In this document: one piece after another, positions 43,327 to 55,808 of the stretch
How the letters are laid out: each line of letters opens with the position of its first letter
Numbering within the stretch: position 1 is the stretch's first letter
From: Scleromitrula shiraiana
Taxonomy: Eukaryota > Ascomycota > Leotiomycetes > Helotiales > Sclerotiniaceae
Reading direction: 5' to 3'
Length of the DNA: 64,000 bases
Assembly (NCBI GenBank): GCA_028455995.1
Contig: JABELC010000012.1
Span: 992,001 to 1,056,000, forward strand
Position numbers and translations under genes: made by a program
The notes under the pieces: model-generated
Database searches by the model: none
What the model was told of the DNA's origin: nothing
The model's input: only the letters and a program-made list of their open reading frames with translations

Positions 43327-44570
43327 TCATGCAGCCCAAACATCCTGTCCCTTCGATTCGATCCAGTTACCCAAAGAATTAACACTCGAATCCCACTCCT
43401 GTAATCGTGTTCTCATCCCATCAATTTGAGTCATATCCAACACCTTAGGTTGAACCCAGTTAATGCGTGCAATTTCATCCACTTGGTCGATACTTCCGCG
43501 CAATAAACCTAGACTCAATGCCTTCATGATCAAGTGTTCAATCTCATCAGGTCGTACTTTTGTCTCTTCGGAAATGGTTTTGAAAGTCATGGCTCGGTCA
43601 TGAGGAGGTCGGCGGAATACCGTTTCGGTGAGAGCGGCGAGGTAGATCTTTTGTTTTAGTCCATCGCGGTGTTGGGCGAGGAGGGGATTGGATGATATGT
43701 GGCCGGCGAGAACATCGTAGGCGGCGAGATCTCCGCGGTTGAAAGCGAAAAGTAGGTCTCGGAGCCAGGCGTCGTCTTTTACGAGGGTGTCGAGAATGGG
43801 GTGGAGGAGGAGCTCTCCGAAGTTGTAGATTGTGTCGGATACGAGGGCGGCAATGCTGAGATCGTAGGCGCGAGACTTTCGCTCGGAGGGGGTGAGATCG
43901 TTAAGGTCGATGCAGGCGAGGTATAATAGGGCATTTCTGTAATATGAAGCAAACTCCAGTTTAGACTAAACAATTGGTCAGTGACAGCTGTTTGTTGTAA
44001 TTTATTGAGAACAAACCTGGTAGTACTCTGCGTTTACTCTGTAGAAAGCAGCATGTACGATTGTTTCGACGGAATCAAATGTATCCAGTATTTTCTCTGA
44101 TTTATCCAAATCTTTCCTTGCTCCATTCAAATCTTGTAATTCCAGTTTGACTGTAGCTACGGCTACTGTTGCGTAGACGTATGCATCTTGTGAGTTGGGG
44201 TTGTTGACTTTGTTTGCTACGGCTTCTAAGAAAGATAAACGCTCGCTGCTATCTGGTATTGTGTTAATAAGCTTCCCCAATTCATCGATCATACGTCCTC
44301 ACCTCTGCATTGTGAAGCAGCGCTCAAAGCAAGAGTAACAAGCTTCAACTGGTTGATTTTGTCGGCAAATGTGAGGATGAATGTCTTGTAGATTGGTAGT
44401 CGTTGGGATGCACTTTCTTTGTTATTAAAGAATTCGATGAGAGTATCGGTCAACTGATGCCAAAGCTTCCTCTCCCAGAGATCTTCGAAAGATATGAAAA
44501 GGTGTTGAAGGTCTGCTGGCGCAGCATCGCGTTGCTCTCCAAGGAAATCGGGAATTGTGTCGATATTCAT
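43327..44570 (-). CDS. RPN9: 26S proteasome lid subunit Rpn9 (PSMD13)
   Basis: PCI-domain subunit of the 19S lid. Exons 44570-44303, 44252-44017 and 43953-43327 give 376 residues. The start MNIDTIPDFLGEQRDAAPAD and LWERKLWHQLTDTLIEFFN are the family's N-terminal signature; the frame is open farther upstream but only from GTG. The helical repeat region includes NNPNSQDAYVYATVAVATVK. The C-terminal PCI domain includes AMTFKTISEETKVRPDEIEH, LIMKALSLGLLRGSIDQVDE and WVQPKVLDMTQI. The first intron is 50 bp. Divergent from the complex I subunit, sharing about 350 bp. Confidence 0.94.
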
Positions 44571-44924
44571 GATGAATGTACTGAGCGCAGGTTGTATTGG
44601 GAATTTGATTTTCTTGTCGATGGGCACTTTTTGATTCTAAACCACTCAAATTAAATGAAGATATTCTCTTCTGGGTATCTTCTGATTGCGGTTCGTGGTA
44701 ATGTTATAAATCTGATATAATTAGTTGGGTGTTTTGATATGCTTAAGGCGAGGCAGCCAGAGAGCTTCGCAAGGTCCCATTAAACTTAAAATAGACTAGC
44801 GTAATCCGGCGGCTGGACTCCCGCAAGCTTAATCTACAACTTCAATATATCTAGTAGTGGTATCGAACATCCACCTCTGTGCCTGCGTCTGCGACTCAAT
44901 TGATTTTGTACCCCAGTCGCAAAG
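44571..44924. promoter_or_regulatory. Divergent promoter of RPN9 and the complex I 40 kDa subunit
   Basis: 354 bp between divergent start codons. I do not find a clear PACE-like GGTGGCAAA proteasome element. Contains CGGCGG at about 44809. Function inferred only from position. Confidence 0.4.
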
Positions 44925-46503
44925 ATGCAGAAAGCCTGCAGTCCATCGACTCTAAACAGTCTTCGGACTGCCGTCCGAACGAAACGAGTAATTGAAAACG
45001 TACCTTTAAGCCGGAAGATATCAGATGTTACTATTACAAGAACTGGAAAGCCTATTATTCGTACTCAAGGTGGAAGGTGAGCACTCCCTTGAGATATTTT
45101 CTACTGCTTGGAGCCTAAGTTAATGCGTCATTCCAGGTCTTCACTCGGAGGTAATTTCAAGCCACAGCCACGATCGATTTACGCTTAACTCATCATTCTA
45201 GGACATACTGCGACTGTTTTTGGTGCAACTGGATTCCTTGGACGTTATATCGTAAACAGACTTGGTATGGAATCTCTCTTTTATGGCCTGAAGTCCCTTG
45301 GGCTGACGAGCGGGGTGGTATAGCAAGACAAGGATGTACAGTTATTGTGCCTTTCCGAGAGGAAATGGCCAAAAGACATTTAAAGGTTGCCGGAGATTTG
45401 GGGAGAGTTATATTCATGGTATGGGCTGCTTCAAGAGATGTTGGACTAAGCTGGGCTGACTTGGGGGCAGGAATACGATTTAAGGAATACACAATCTTTG
45501 GAGGAGAGCGTTAGACACTCGGATGTTGTTTACAATCTTATTGGACGCAATTACCCTACCAAGTATGATTCCGCGAAGATTTATCAGGATACAAGCACTT
45601 ACAAATACCAGGAACTTCGATCTCGAGGATGTTCACGTTGAAGGGGCTGAAAGAATCGCCGATGCTGTTGCCAAATACGATGTTGACCGATTTATTCATG
45701 TTTCATCATACAATGCCGATCCTAACTCACCATCTGAATTCTACAGGACAAAAGTATAGGAACTACCCTATCTGATAATTACTTCTGCTGACAATATATT
45801 CACAGGCAAGAGGTGAGGAGGTTGTGCGTAGCATATTCCCAGAAACCACAATTGTTAGACCTGCACCATTATTTGGATTTGAGGATCGCCTTCTCCACAA
45901 GCTTGCCGGAGTGACCAACGTCTTTACATCAAACAACATGCAAGAGCGATACTGGCCGGTTCATGTATGTTTTGGACTTCTTGAGGCACATTCTTCTACT
46001 AACCAGTCCATATAGGCCATCGATGTTGGTCAAGCACTTGAACTCATGCTTCAAGATGATAGTACAGCATCCCAAACTTACGAACTCTACGGACCAAAGA
46101 ACTACTCCACAGCAGAAATTGCTGTGCTTGTAGACAGGGAAATTATCAAACACCGCCGACATATCAACGTACCAAAAAAAATCCTTAAGCCAGTGGCTGA
46201 TGTGCTTAACAAAGCCCTTTGGTGGCCCGTTCTTTCTGCTGATGAGGTCGAGCGAGAATTTATCGACCAGAAGATTGATCCTACTGCCAAGACATTCAAA
46301 GATCTTGGAATTGAGCCAGCAGAACTTAGTAGCCTTACTTTCCATTACTTGGTACGTAGCCCTTGCAACTTATCTATATTTAAATTATCTGACCTTCATT
46401 ATAGCAAGGTTACCGAAGTTCGGCATTCTATGATTTGCCCCCATCGACAGAGCGTGAGAAGAGAGAAGAGAAGAAGTATTTGCATGTCATTGATGATCAG
46501 TAG
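44925..46503 (+). CDS. NADH:ubiquinone oxidoreductase 39/40 kDa subunit (NDUFA9)
   Basis: Accessory subunit of mitochondrial complex I with an NADPH-binding short-chain dehydrogenase fold. Nine exons (44925-45076, 45137-45150, 45202-45264, 45324-45418, 45471-45562, 45612-45753, 45806-45964, 46016-46351, 46405-46503) give 383 residues. The second exon is 14 nt. The presequence is basic (MQKACSPSTLNSLRTAVRTK). The dinucleotide motif is GGHTATVFGATGFLGRYIVN, followed by EYDLRNTQSLEESVRHSDVV and YNLIGRNYPTKNFDLEDVHV. RPAPLFGFEDRLLHKLAG and the C-terminal YRSSAFYDLPPSTERE complete the family pattern. The catalytic Tyr-x3-Lys of true dehydrogenases is not conserved, as usual in NDUFA9. Confidence 0.94.
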
Positions 46504-46988
46504 AGGTCTGGTTTTAGTCATGAGATGTATTCATAGTAGAAAGCAAAATTGTACATATTTCCAAATCCTTCGATGCCACCTTGTGTGAATTTCTTACTAA
46601 ACATGAGTATGAGTGAAAAATTAACCATTATGATACATTTTGGTTGTATACTGTAATGTGAGAACTGCAATATGCTTTACTTTCCTTAAATCTTGCTTCA
46701 GTTGTGGCTATTCAAATGGCCGGCCAAGGTGAATTGTTGAGGAAGAGCAAACTCGTCACCCATGAACATAATCGTTCATCGACATTCGGATTGACTTTGA
46801 AAAAGAAGCAAAGTCTATATTTTAATTTAAAACTAGAAAGAGAACTGTACATTGGAAATATATATCCTCAAAAATTCTAATCTAATCCTTCGCAAAAATT
46901 CGCATCAACCACACCCTCGGCTAAAATCGACCCCAAATATAACAGCAACAATTTTTTTATCACATTCATCACCAAATTACTGCTCATC
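46504..46988. other. Intergenic spacer, tandem genes
   Basis: 485 bp between the complex I gene and EFM5, both plus strand. No feature beyond the presumed terminator and promoter. Confidence 0.45.
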
Positions 46989-48270
46989 ATGGACAACCAT
47001 CTAGAAGATGACGATATTCCGTGAGCCTTGCTAATTTGGAACCATTTGCTACATAACTAACAATATCACTATAGTGTCTTATCAGGTTCGGCGTTAGAAG
47101 CACTGAAAGAGTTCTACGCGGACAGAGATGCCCATCAGCAGAAATTCGAGGAGCTCAAAACCCGAGCAGAAGAGCAAGCCGATGGTGGTGCTCCTTTAAC
47201 TATGGATGCGTTTGCTGAGGATGTAAGTAATGAATGGTTTGGCTCACGAGATCCTTATATCGATATCGGGACTCTTTTCTCCAACTTCCACGTGAAAATT
47301 TCAAACATTCCCCAAAAGAAATACATACAATACTAATACAGTAGTGGGTTTATACAGTGGAATGAATCACAATTTTGGGTCAGTACATCCACCGATCCGA
47401 TTTACTTGTTTGATTTACTTGGAATTTGCTTGCTTATGAGGTGATGAGATTTAGTACTCGAACGAGACAGCCGTGATCCTTGCGCAGGAATTGCTGCGCG
47501 ATGCTGATTCAGAGATGGTTATTGCTGTAGTTTCAGCCCCTAGTGTTTTTATACAGGTCAAGAATCTTCTTGTAAGTTTAGTAAATTGATGATTTCGGTT
47601 GGGAAAGAGGGGAAGTTGACGTCTACATAGGCGGGTGTACCTGAAGAGAAGAGACCGAAAGTTCACTTGTTGGAGTTTGATGAGAGGTTTGGAGTTTTCC
47701 CGGAGTTTAGTTTCTATGATTTTAATAATCCTTTGAAACTTCCACGTGAGGTCTAATGTCAACCGGGATGTGAATTTTGGCTGATGGTTTTTAGCACACC
47801 TGAAAGGAACGGTTGATCGTGTTGTTTGCGATCCACCATTTTTGAGCGAGGAATGTCAGACTAAAGGTACTTAAAGATTCAACTATTAGGGCTCAAATGG
47901 TATTAACATTTTCCAGCGGCTCTTACAGTAAGGTGGCTGTCGAAATCTTGGGGACAGGCGAATGAGAGCGAGAATGGGAAGGCTGCACCAGCGTCGAAAC
48001 TTATCGTTTGCACTGGGGAGCGTGTTGGGGATATCATCAATAAACTTTACCGACCGTAAGAACCTTCTTCTCTCAGGACTCTTATTGCTTTAGATCACAA
48101 GATCTTCTCTGGATGGATCCAAATTCTGCACGGAGGATGCTAACATACACCTTAGTCAAGGCATTGCAACCACTACTTTCCTTCCGGTACACGCCAAAGG
48201 GTTAAGTAATGAATTTTTCTGCTATGCCAATTTTGAATGTGAGAATTGGCAGTGGAAGAAAACTGAGTAA
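46989..48270 (+). CDS. EFM5: eEF1A lysine methyltransferase Efm5 (N6AMT2/EEF1AKMT1 family)
   Basis: S-adenosylmethionine-dependent methyltransferase modifying translation elongation factor 1A in yeast and human. Eight exons (46989-47020, 47075-47222, 47358-47378, 47455-47571, 47631-47745, 47795-47866, 47917-48055, 48156-48270) give 252 residues. Exon 3 is 21 nt and encodes WNESQFW, the family's QFWYS motif with the next exon. The catalytic motif is VVCDPPFLSEECQTK (DPPF at about 157-160, as in this family and unlike the DPPY of many N6-adenine enzymes). The end CYANFECENWQWKKTE is also characteristic. No targeting signal, so cytosolic. Confidence 0.93.
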
Positions 48271-48388
48271 GATAGCTAGGAAAGAAAAACTCAGATATCC
48301 ATGAATCATTGTATGAATACGCACATGTACAAGTATGATACCAAACAGGTGCACAAATATTCCACGCATTGGAAAAGATCAGCATGTA

Positions 48389-49430
48389 TCAGAGAGCAGC
48401 ACGTGCTTTTATCCTCCATCTATCTTGCTGCTTGACGACCCTTTCATCTCCTTGCAACTTGTTCAAGATTTGTATAATTCCTCCATTTGCAGGTACATGC
48501 AGATTCTCAGGCACATCTTTGTATATTATCTTCACAATTTCCATTGATGTCCACTCATCCGCTTCTTCCTCGCTGGAAATCACGACCCCAGGTTTAGCCT
48601 TTGCTGACTTTAGCACCTGAATCACCTGTGATTCTCTTTCCTTGCGATGGTTGATATAATACTCGATTTTGCTAGGACCATTTTCAATGAAATCGCCATG
48701 TCCTGGATATGCTCTTCCACCAAACAAACCTTTCATTTTACCAAGACTATCCAGGTATGTCCCTAAGTCTTCGAAGACCGCAGTTCCATGACCAAGAACA
48801 TTATCTCCAGTGAACATAGCATTCTCTTCTTCCAGGATCAAAGACATGTGGTCTTTGGTATGCCCTGGAGAGTGAACGGTCCGAAGGGTTGCTCCTTCTA
48901 CCTCGAATTTTTGTCCATCGGTTATATCTAGCTGACCATCATCTGGGCTATTCTTGTGAATGCTAGTCTCTGGTGAGTATTCTAATAAATGCTCTACCCC
49001 GCCAACGTGATCTTGATGCCTATATTTAAATGAGCTATTATCAAACGAAAAGATACCGAGGATGAAATGAGAACACCCTACCAGTGCGTAAGGATACAAG
49101 AACTTATTATTGCTTGCTCTTTCTGAAGAGTGTCTTTAAGAGCCTGGATCCAAGATGGTATGCCTGCTCCTGTATCTATCAACAAACGATTTCTTCCTTT
49201 CCCAACAACATAAGTATTCGTCCCTACATTCTCCCTCATTAGATATTTTCACATCCATATGGAAAAATGCAATATCAACCTTGTAAAGTAAACTGTCAAA
49301 TATATCAGCTAGTGTTTCTGACTGTCTATGGGCCTAGATTTCTTACCTTTCCCGGATTCCCCCCAAGGATACGAATGATATTTGGACTTAGACGTTCGAC
49401 TTCTTGTAAAGGTACTAGTTGAGTTGCCAT
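48389..49430 (-). CDS. LACTB2-like metallo-beta-lactamase-fold hydrolase
   Basis: Exons 49430-49347, 49292-49280, 49223-49082 and 49019-48389 give 289 residues; exon 2 is only 13 nt. The start RLSPNIIRILGGNPGKFTLQ followed by GTNTYVVG is typical of LACTB2. The zinc motif is THWHQDHVGGVEHL (H79, H81, D83, H84), followed by VHSPGHTKDHMSL, MFTGDNVLGHGTAVFEDL and GGRAYPGHGDFIENG. The C-terminal winged-helix-like tail is also present. Human LACTB2 is a mitochondrial endoribonuclease. Fungal homologues next to polyketide synthases act as thioesterases, but no such cluster is visible here. Function is therefore left at hydrolase. Confidence 0.9.
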
Positions 49431-50155
49431 TTTTCTGATGAAGATTTTAGGATATATATGTTGCGTTATATGTTTGATAAACATAATATTATTTGCTGGC
49501 TGTCACCGTATATAGAGGTTTCTTTGAGAATGATGCAATCCCGATAAGCCTCGGCTCATTTTTGTAAGCAATCTTCAAGTCTTTTTCATCCGATTAGTTG
49601 GTGGGATGAAAGCTAACAATCTAGATACAACATTCAATGGGTTATATAGATGAGATGGGATTAACATGATAAAGATATGAACAACAATAATAAGTATATA
49701 GTAGGCAGGTTCTTGGCTATAAGGTCATATATCATGATAATTTCCAAGTCAATGTTGTTCACAGAAACGCCAATGAATCTAGATATCCGAAGTAATGTCT
49801 ATTAAATAAAATGAAGATATAGATAAACCTATTGTGCGACGACGACAATACAACACCTGCGAACATCTTGCATAGAAGTCAAAATTGGAGTTGAAGATGG
49901 TTACGTGTGACAATACTTCTGTAGGATCATGAGAATCAAATACTAAATATAGAATATAGACAATAGGGGAGAATGCACCAGACTTAAATAGTAGTAAATA
50001 AACTAAAATTCTGCCTCTGTGGCGTTTCACCGCTTTTACACAAGGCTTACCAAAGCTTCAAATCATCAAGGTATTTATCAAGCTGCAGAGATTCACACAA
50101 TTTTATCAACATATTAATTATTTATCGCAATTGTGGGAGATCTACAAATCCCAAA
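49431..50155. other. Divergent intergenic region, LACTB2-like gene and UBP8
   Basis: 0.73 kb, AT-rich, no recognised motif or RNA gene. Confidence 0.45.
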
Positions 50156-52197
50156 ATGTCTACATCTAGGCCTGTAACGCCGGCGTCACCAAGATTTGCA
50201 AAGATTAAGTCCCCGCAACCAGGTGTTCCTAAATATGGTTGTCGTAAGTTTCCAATCCTCTCATGTCTGGTTCCTCAGCCTTCCCAATCTTTTGCTAACA
50301 TTCCTTATTAGATCACATGCGAATCCTCTTGAACCCAGATGACAATGATCTTTTGGCCAATGCAATTACCTACTATAAGAATTGTTTGAGGGTAGTCCTT
50401 GATAATACTCCAATTATCCCACAAACCTCGAAAACGCCTAAAGGCCAGCCCCTCACATCTCTCACGCCAAATTATTTATGTCTACAATGCACGATAACAA
50501 CTACTGCACAAGATCGTATAAAGCATGGAGAGGAAACCCGTCATAGATTTTGTATGCTATGCTAAGGCAAATGTGTTTATACTTCTACTAACCCATTCGC
50601 TTTAGATGTCGAGTCGAGGACCGGGGCGTTATTCTGCCAAGTTTGCGAAGACTTTGTTTGGGATCCTACCCTTGAGGAATTGAGAGTACGGAAAATTGGC
50701 ACCGGATCATTCTCGAGTATGTCGCTTATGGACTTCCTATACTAATATAGACATGACCGCAGTCGGTTTACAATGGCCCATTGGGACTCTCTGTCTATCA
50801 TATATACTTGAGCACATAATTCTGGGCTCTACTCATAAAATCCACTTTTCATGGTATAAGCATTTGCAACAAAGTTTGAAAGAGGAAGCTAATAGATTTC
50901 TTTTCCTCAAGGTCGAAAACGAAAGCATGATGATCTCTTCACAGACGCAGGTAAAGAAGACCTGAGATTTATTTCTGCAAACACAATGGAAGCCCCCTGT
51001 CGTGCAAGTGGTGTTCGAGGCATATACAACATGGGGGCGACATGTTATATGAATGTCATACTTCAATGTTTTGTACACAATCCTCTACTGCGGAACTTCT
51101 ACCTCGGAGATGGGCATCAGAGTGATAAATGTCAACAAAAGAATTGTATGAGTTGCGCTATGGATGATATGTTCCAAGAATTCTATTCAAACGAAACCAC
51201 AACGGGATATTCAGCCTCCAATATTCTAGCTAGTTTTTGGTTATCGAAAAGAAAGGCATACGAAGAACTAGCGAGCAACAAGGAACAAGATGCCCATGAA
51301 TTCTTTCAGTTTCTCACAGAAGAGCTACACGAAATCAATGGTGGAGGACGAGCCAGTGATCAAGAAGATAGTCCCAATCCAAAACGATCGAAAAATGATC
51401 AAAGCTGCAAGTGCATCGTCCATCAAACATTTTACGGCAAACTTCAAAGCACTATCACATGTCAAAATTGTGGGGATATCAATACATCGGTGGAATCATT
51501 TCTTGATCTGAGTTTAGGTCTTGATGTTATCCAGAAAAAAAGCAAATTAAAAGACAAAAACGCGACAATCAGTCTTCAACGCTGTTTAGACGAAGAATAT
51601 ATTCGAGCCGAACGATGCGAATATACTTGTCATAATCAATGCAGTACTCAGGAAGCGAAGAAGCAACTTAGTATTAAGAGTTTGCCGAATGTATTATGCA
51701 TACAACTTAAGGTATTTCCTTACATTTTCTTTGCTAAACTTCGAGAATGAGAAGAAAAACAATCAAGGTTGGCTAACATGGATGATTCTCCTAGCGCTTC
51801 AAACAAGAACCTAAAGGGCCCGCCTCCAAAATTGATACCAAAGTTACCTTTCCCCTTCAACTGCACATGTTACCATATACAAACCGAGGTCGCAATACCG
51901 ATCCCAAGAAAAATTTCGTGTTGGATCGTTCGTGTACTTATGATTTACAAAGTGTGGTTGTTCATGTTGGGAATTTGGAAACTGGTTAGTATTTGTCATT
52001 TCTTTCTCCCTTCTATTTGATATCCACGTATGGTTCAGCAAGACTAACATGATAACATAGGCCATTACGTATCATACTCTCGAGTCGGAAACCAATGGTT
52101 CAAATTTAATGATCATAATGTTACATTGGCCTCCAAGAGTCAGGTGTTAAACGAACAGGCCTTCCTCCTATTCTATGTGGTTCAATCTTTGGCTTAG
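50156..52197 (+). CDS. UBP8: Ubiquitin hydrolase Ubp8 (SAGA deubiquitinase)
   Basis: Removes ubiquitin from histone H2B as part of SAGA, in the nucleus. Exons 50156-50243, 50312-50551, 50606-50716, 50912-51711, 51795-51984 and 52061-52197 give 521 residues. The N-terminal ZnF-UBP domain has Cys/His residues in YGCHHMRIL, YLCLQCTITTT, ALFCQVCEDFVWDP and the HGEETRHRF helix. The USP domain has the Cys box GIYNMGATCYMNVILQ (Cys about 191), QDAHEFFQFL, a zinc site (CKCIVHQTFYG and CQNCGD) and the His box NLETGHYVSYSRV (His about 478). The domain order and length match Ubp8/USP22. The third intron (195 bp) is the longest here. Confidence 0.95.
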
Positions 52198-53779
52198 TGG
52201 TGCTTTCGTCGCAGAGCATTGGTACATGCATGCAAGAAACAAAGAAAGAAAGATAAGACGACTGGTGCGATTTGGAATCATGTGGAATAACATGGCATGG
52301 TATGGCATAGCATGGAACGTCATGAATTTAAAATGAAATGGGTACATATACTGGGAGCTGGTGCTGCATGGTGCTGGGCGTACAACAAATAAAGCATATA
52401 TGCATGGATGGGTTTACTGATTGGTTGATTTACAATGGGATGGTTGGTGGGATGGATGGATGGATTGGTGGAGGGCGTTTTATAAGGAGATCATTCCCTT
52501 GTCGTATCTCATTCCATTTGATTTTACTCGTCTTACACAATTTAGAGTTTTTTTCTTTACATTCTCATTCTAATTCGTCATTTTCTTACGGAGGGGCAGG
52601 TTATTGAGAGTTTGAGAGTTTGAGATTTATCATGGCTGGCAATATAACATACCCACGAATGAATGGCTGTATCTACAATATCTATCTGTACTTACATGGT
52701 ATGTATGTATGTACTGTACATAGAATAAGATGAGATGAGATGAGTGAGTGAGTGAGAGGGAGAGGGAGAGGGAACAAAATATTTATAGAAGATGAGAATG
52801 ATAATTGGATGTTGCTCTTTTTATACTATTATCACTGTGCTGTTTGAATTTTGAATGTCTGTTTTGTTTGTCTACAATCAGATATCGATATTTATAATAT
52901 CTAGATTGTATTAGACATTCAAAATAGGTTTGGGTTGAAAATGTTTGAATCTGTGTATTTATTTAACATAGAAATTCAAAATGGATTTATTCAAAAGATA
53001 TTCAAATATCTAATTTTTTTTAAACAGACATTAAGAAGTAGATTGACTCGTCATCGAGCTATCGACATTTTGAATGTCCATTCAACTAATAGACAATCAC
53101 TTCAACCGTAATTTTAGATATACAATTTAAATAACTACCTAGGTATATTCTAAATAAACGGTTATGATGATTTCCACTTGAACATATTTGAACGTATATA
53201 TATATAATACAAACATTCAATACAAATTCAAGTTTCATCAAAAAATATCCAAATATTTACATTTTGAATAGACATTAAAAAAATGGCTTAACTCGCGCGT
53301 TTGCCAACCACATCAATATCTATAAGATTAGGAGATAGATACATGGATGATGAAGAAGCATGTTCATATATATATACAAATAAACCATATTGATTACCAT
53401 ATCTCTCATTGTCTACTACCTACCTACCTACCTACCTACCTACCTACCCATCATCTGTCATCCAATACTAATTCCGCATCACATTGATATTAATCAGTCA
53501 CCCCGTCAATCAAACGAAGCAAAAGCAACGAGGGAGAAGAAAATATAGTTTGATTGGTATTAAAAGCCCTGGGGTTCAAAGATTAGAAAGATAAAATAAA
53601 ACAATCAAAACCATGGTATCTTGACGCCTGAGACTCCTATCCTGTTCCAACGCATCAATTCATCATACGGTATCATGATATGCATATGCATGATCCATCC
53701 AGCGAGTCTTCCATTACCCATCTTACCCTATCGCATAATATGGCATCGCATCGCATCGCATCACCACCACATCTATCAC
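52198..53779. other. Gene-free 1.6 kb spacer with simple repeats and an AT-rich core
   Basis: Includes a GGCATGGTATGGCATAGCATGG-like stretch near 52290-52320, GGATGGATGG at 52453, GAGTGAGTGAGTGAGAGGGA at about 52741-52775, (CTAC)n at 53413-53448 and GCATC repeats at 53743-53761. The 52840-53300 core is very AT-rich and holds a diverged direct repeat, listed separately. No gene supported. Confidence 0.6.
52986..53299. repeat. Diverged direct repeat pair in the AT-rich core
   Basis: The segment 52986-53053 (TTATTCAAAAGATATTCAAA ... CAGACATTAAGAAG ... GACTCGTC) resembles 53233-53299 (CATCAAAAAATATCCAAATA ... TAGACATTAAAAAA ... AACTCGCG), roughly two-thirds identical by eye. Possibly an old element degraded by mutation. 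Confidence 0.45.
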
Positions 53780-55808
53780 CTAAGAACGCACCCATCTCAT
53801 CTCCCTCCTAACAGCCCACCCCTTAACAGCAATCACGACGATAATCCACGCCATGAGGAAGGCAATCAAACCCATTGATACGGTGAATACGAACATTGCG
53901 TCTAGGTTGTTGGATTCGATTGATTTTACTGTGTCGACGGCCTGTTTTGGGGGGTGGTTGTTAGTTGGGGATTATGAGGAGAAAAGAGGAAGATGAGGAG
54001 GGAGAACAGGAGCAGAGAGGGGGGTAATAGGAAAGGCGGAGGAGAAGAGAGAGAAAAAAAAACATACACTAGCCATAAAAATAAACCCCCCCGCCATAAG
54101 ACAAAACGCCGTAATCAATTCCGTAGGCGGTCTCCCCGGAAAAACCGACGTAGGCGGCGCCAAATAAAACAGCACGTAAGTAGCTGCTCTCGCAAACGCA
54201 GCACCCACGAGTAGGGTACCCCATTGTTTATGAATCATGGTTGAGATCATGGAGTGTTGGTGGTGAGAACTCATCATCATGCCGAGGAGGAGGATGATTA
54301 GGGCGGGGAGGGGGTTCATGGAGAAGCGGTAGGTTTTGGGTTCTTGGGTGGGGGTGTCGTGGGAGTGGGAGTGGGAATATGATAGGGATGGGGAGGGGGA
54401 TTTTTCGATGGAGGTGTTGAGGAAATGGCGGATTTGGATGGATTCGATTAACATGCCGCACTGTAGGTCGTTAGAATTTATTCATCTTGGACTGCGTGAC
54501 AAGAAAAGCGTGAGAACTTACCAATCCACCACCAATGAACATAATAGTGATTGAAATATGTTCAAGGTCTTGAGCACTCCATTCAGAACCCCAAGCTGCT
54601 AAATGTTCCAAAAAGACATTCGTAGAACCATAGAAGAATATGAGAAAACTTTCTACAAATTCAGCTGATGGTTGGAATCGTTTACTATGGTATGGCTTGA
54701 TATTCCATGACCATCCTATATCGGCAAAACATCCGGCCCAACGACCGAGTGTTAATATTCCATACCAGAAGAAAACTCCTCCTTTAATGAAATGAGCAAG
54801 TCCACTATAGACTCGATGACCTTTCTTTGGGAAAGTTAGTACTTTATTATTCAAAAATGCTTATAGTAGAAACTTACAAATAATCCAGCATATGTTATAA
54901 AACCAGTTGTTAGTGCGACAAAACCCAATATAAGAAATAAACGATCTACAAGATTATACACAAATCGAAAGAACTTCAACAATCGTGAAGAGAGTAACCC
55001 GGGAAGTTTTTTCGAGAGATAATTATCAACCTTTGTACCCTCCATCAAACCAACATTTTCAAACTCTGTGTCATCCTTTTCTTCGTCATCAAGCAAGGTA
55101 TCTCCATCTCTATCCCTATTCTCTGATATAGATTGACTTCGTAGTGATTCAGTATTTGGTTCCGTTCCATGACCACTATCATCCGAAAATCGACTTGCAG
55201 TTCTTTCATGTCTGCGAGTATGTTCTGCCATTGCCTCTCTCGATACCGGAGTATACCCAGAATCATTTTGTAGATGTTTTCTCTCGATCTTTTGCCCCGC
55301 ATAAGTATTGATGACTCCAATGACGACCTGGGTGCAGAAAATCCATGTCAATAACCACCCAAGTTTGTGATGTGCATTATTCGGATATAGATCGGGTGTG
55401 CTGGCGTTGTAGATTGTACTGCAAAGAATACCACCGATATTTAAAGCTAGGAATGCGAATTGAGTAGGAAGGGTAAATCTAGATCGAGATATTGAAAACA
55501 TAACACCTAGAATGAATTAATTAAATCCAATCATTGTACTTCCCCAATTACTTACATATTGGAAGAACAAAAACCCATCCAATAACCATAAGGATAATAT
55601 GAGTAGCTATAAGTCCTCTATGTTCAGTATATCTGAAATAGTTTTCGATTTCAGCTGTAGTAGTGGTAGTAGTATTGGTAGACCCCGAATTCATATCCAT
55701 ATCCATATTCATATCCGATTCATCTTCTCCATGTGCGACTGCTATAGACACAAGGCCAAGCAGTACAACACTGGTAAGTAAATTAAATTTCCGTGGAAAT
55801 GATAGCAT
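53780..55808 (-). CDS. YTP1: Ytp1-family multi-pass membrane protein
   Basis: Exons 55808-55556, 55506-54878, 54824-54522, 54460-54068 and 53941-53780 give 579 residues. A signal peptide (MLSFPRKFNLLTSVVLLGLV followed by SIAVAHG) precedes a Met/Asp-rich stretch (DMNMDMDMN). Numerous membrane helices follow, including HRGLIATHIILMVIGWVFVL, FAFLALNIGGILCSTIY and GHRVYSGLAHFIKGGVFFWY. The middle holds a 120-residue charged loop (residues about 175-290). A His-rich SHSHSHD segment lies in exon 4. The two conserved halves match Ytp1 (cytochrome b561-like N-terminal, then the Ytp1 C-terminal domain). Met/His-rich segments suggest metal contact, but the molecular function of Ytp1 is not established. 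Confidence 0.88.

Noticed and set aside
44571..44627. Upstream extension of RPN9 from a GTG codon
   Set aside because: The conserved family start is the ATG at 44570; the extension has no ATG.
48389..49430. LACTB2-like gene as the thioesterase of a polyketide cluster
   Set aside because: No polyketide synthase or other cluster gene nearby; neighbours are housekeeping genes.
53413..53448. Short regular CTAC repeats as a possible CRISPR-like array
   Set aside because: Simple tetranucleotide repeat without spacers in a eukaryotic nuclear sequence.
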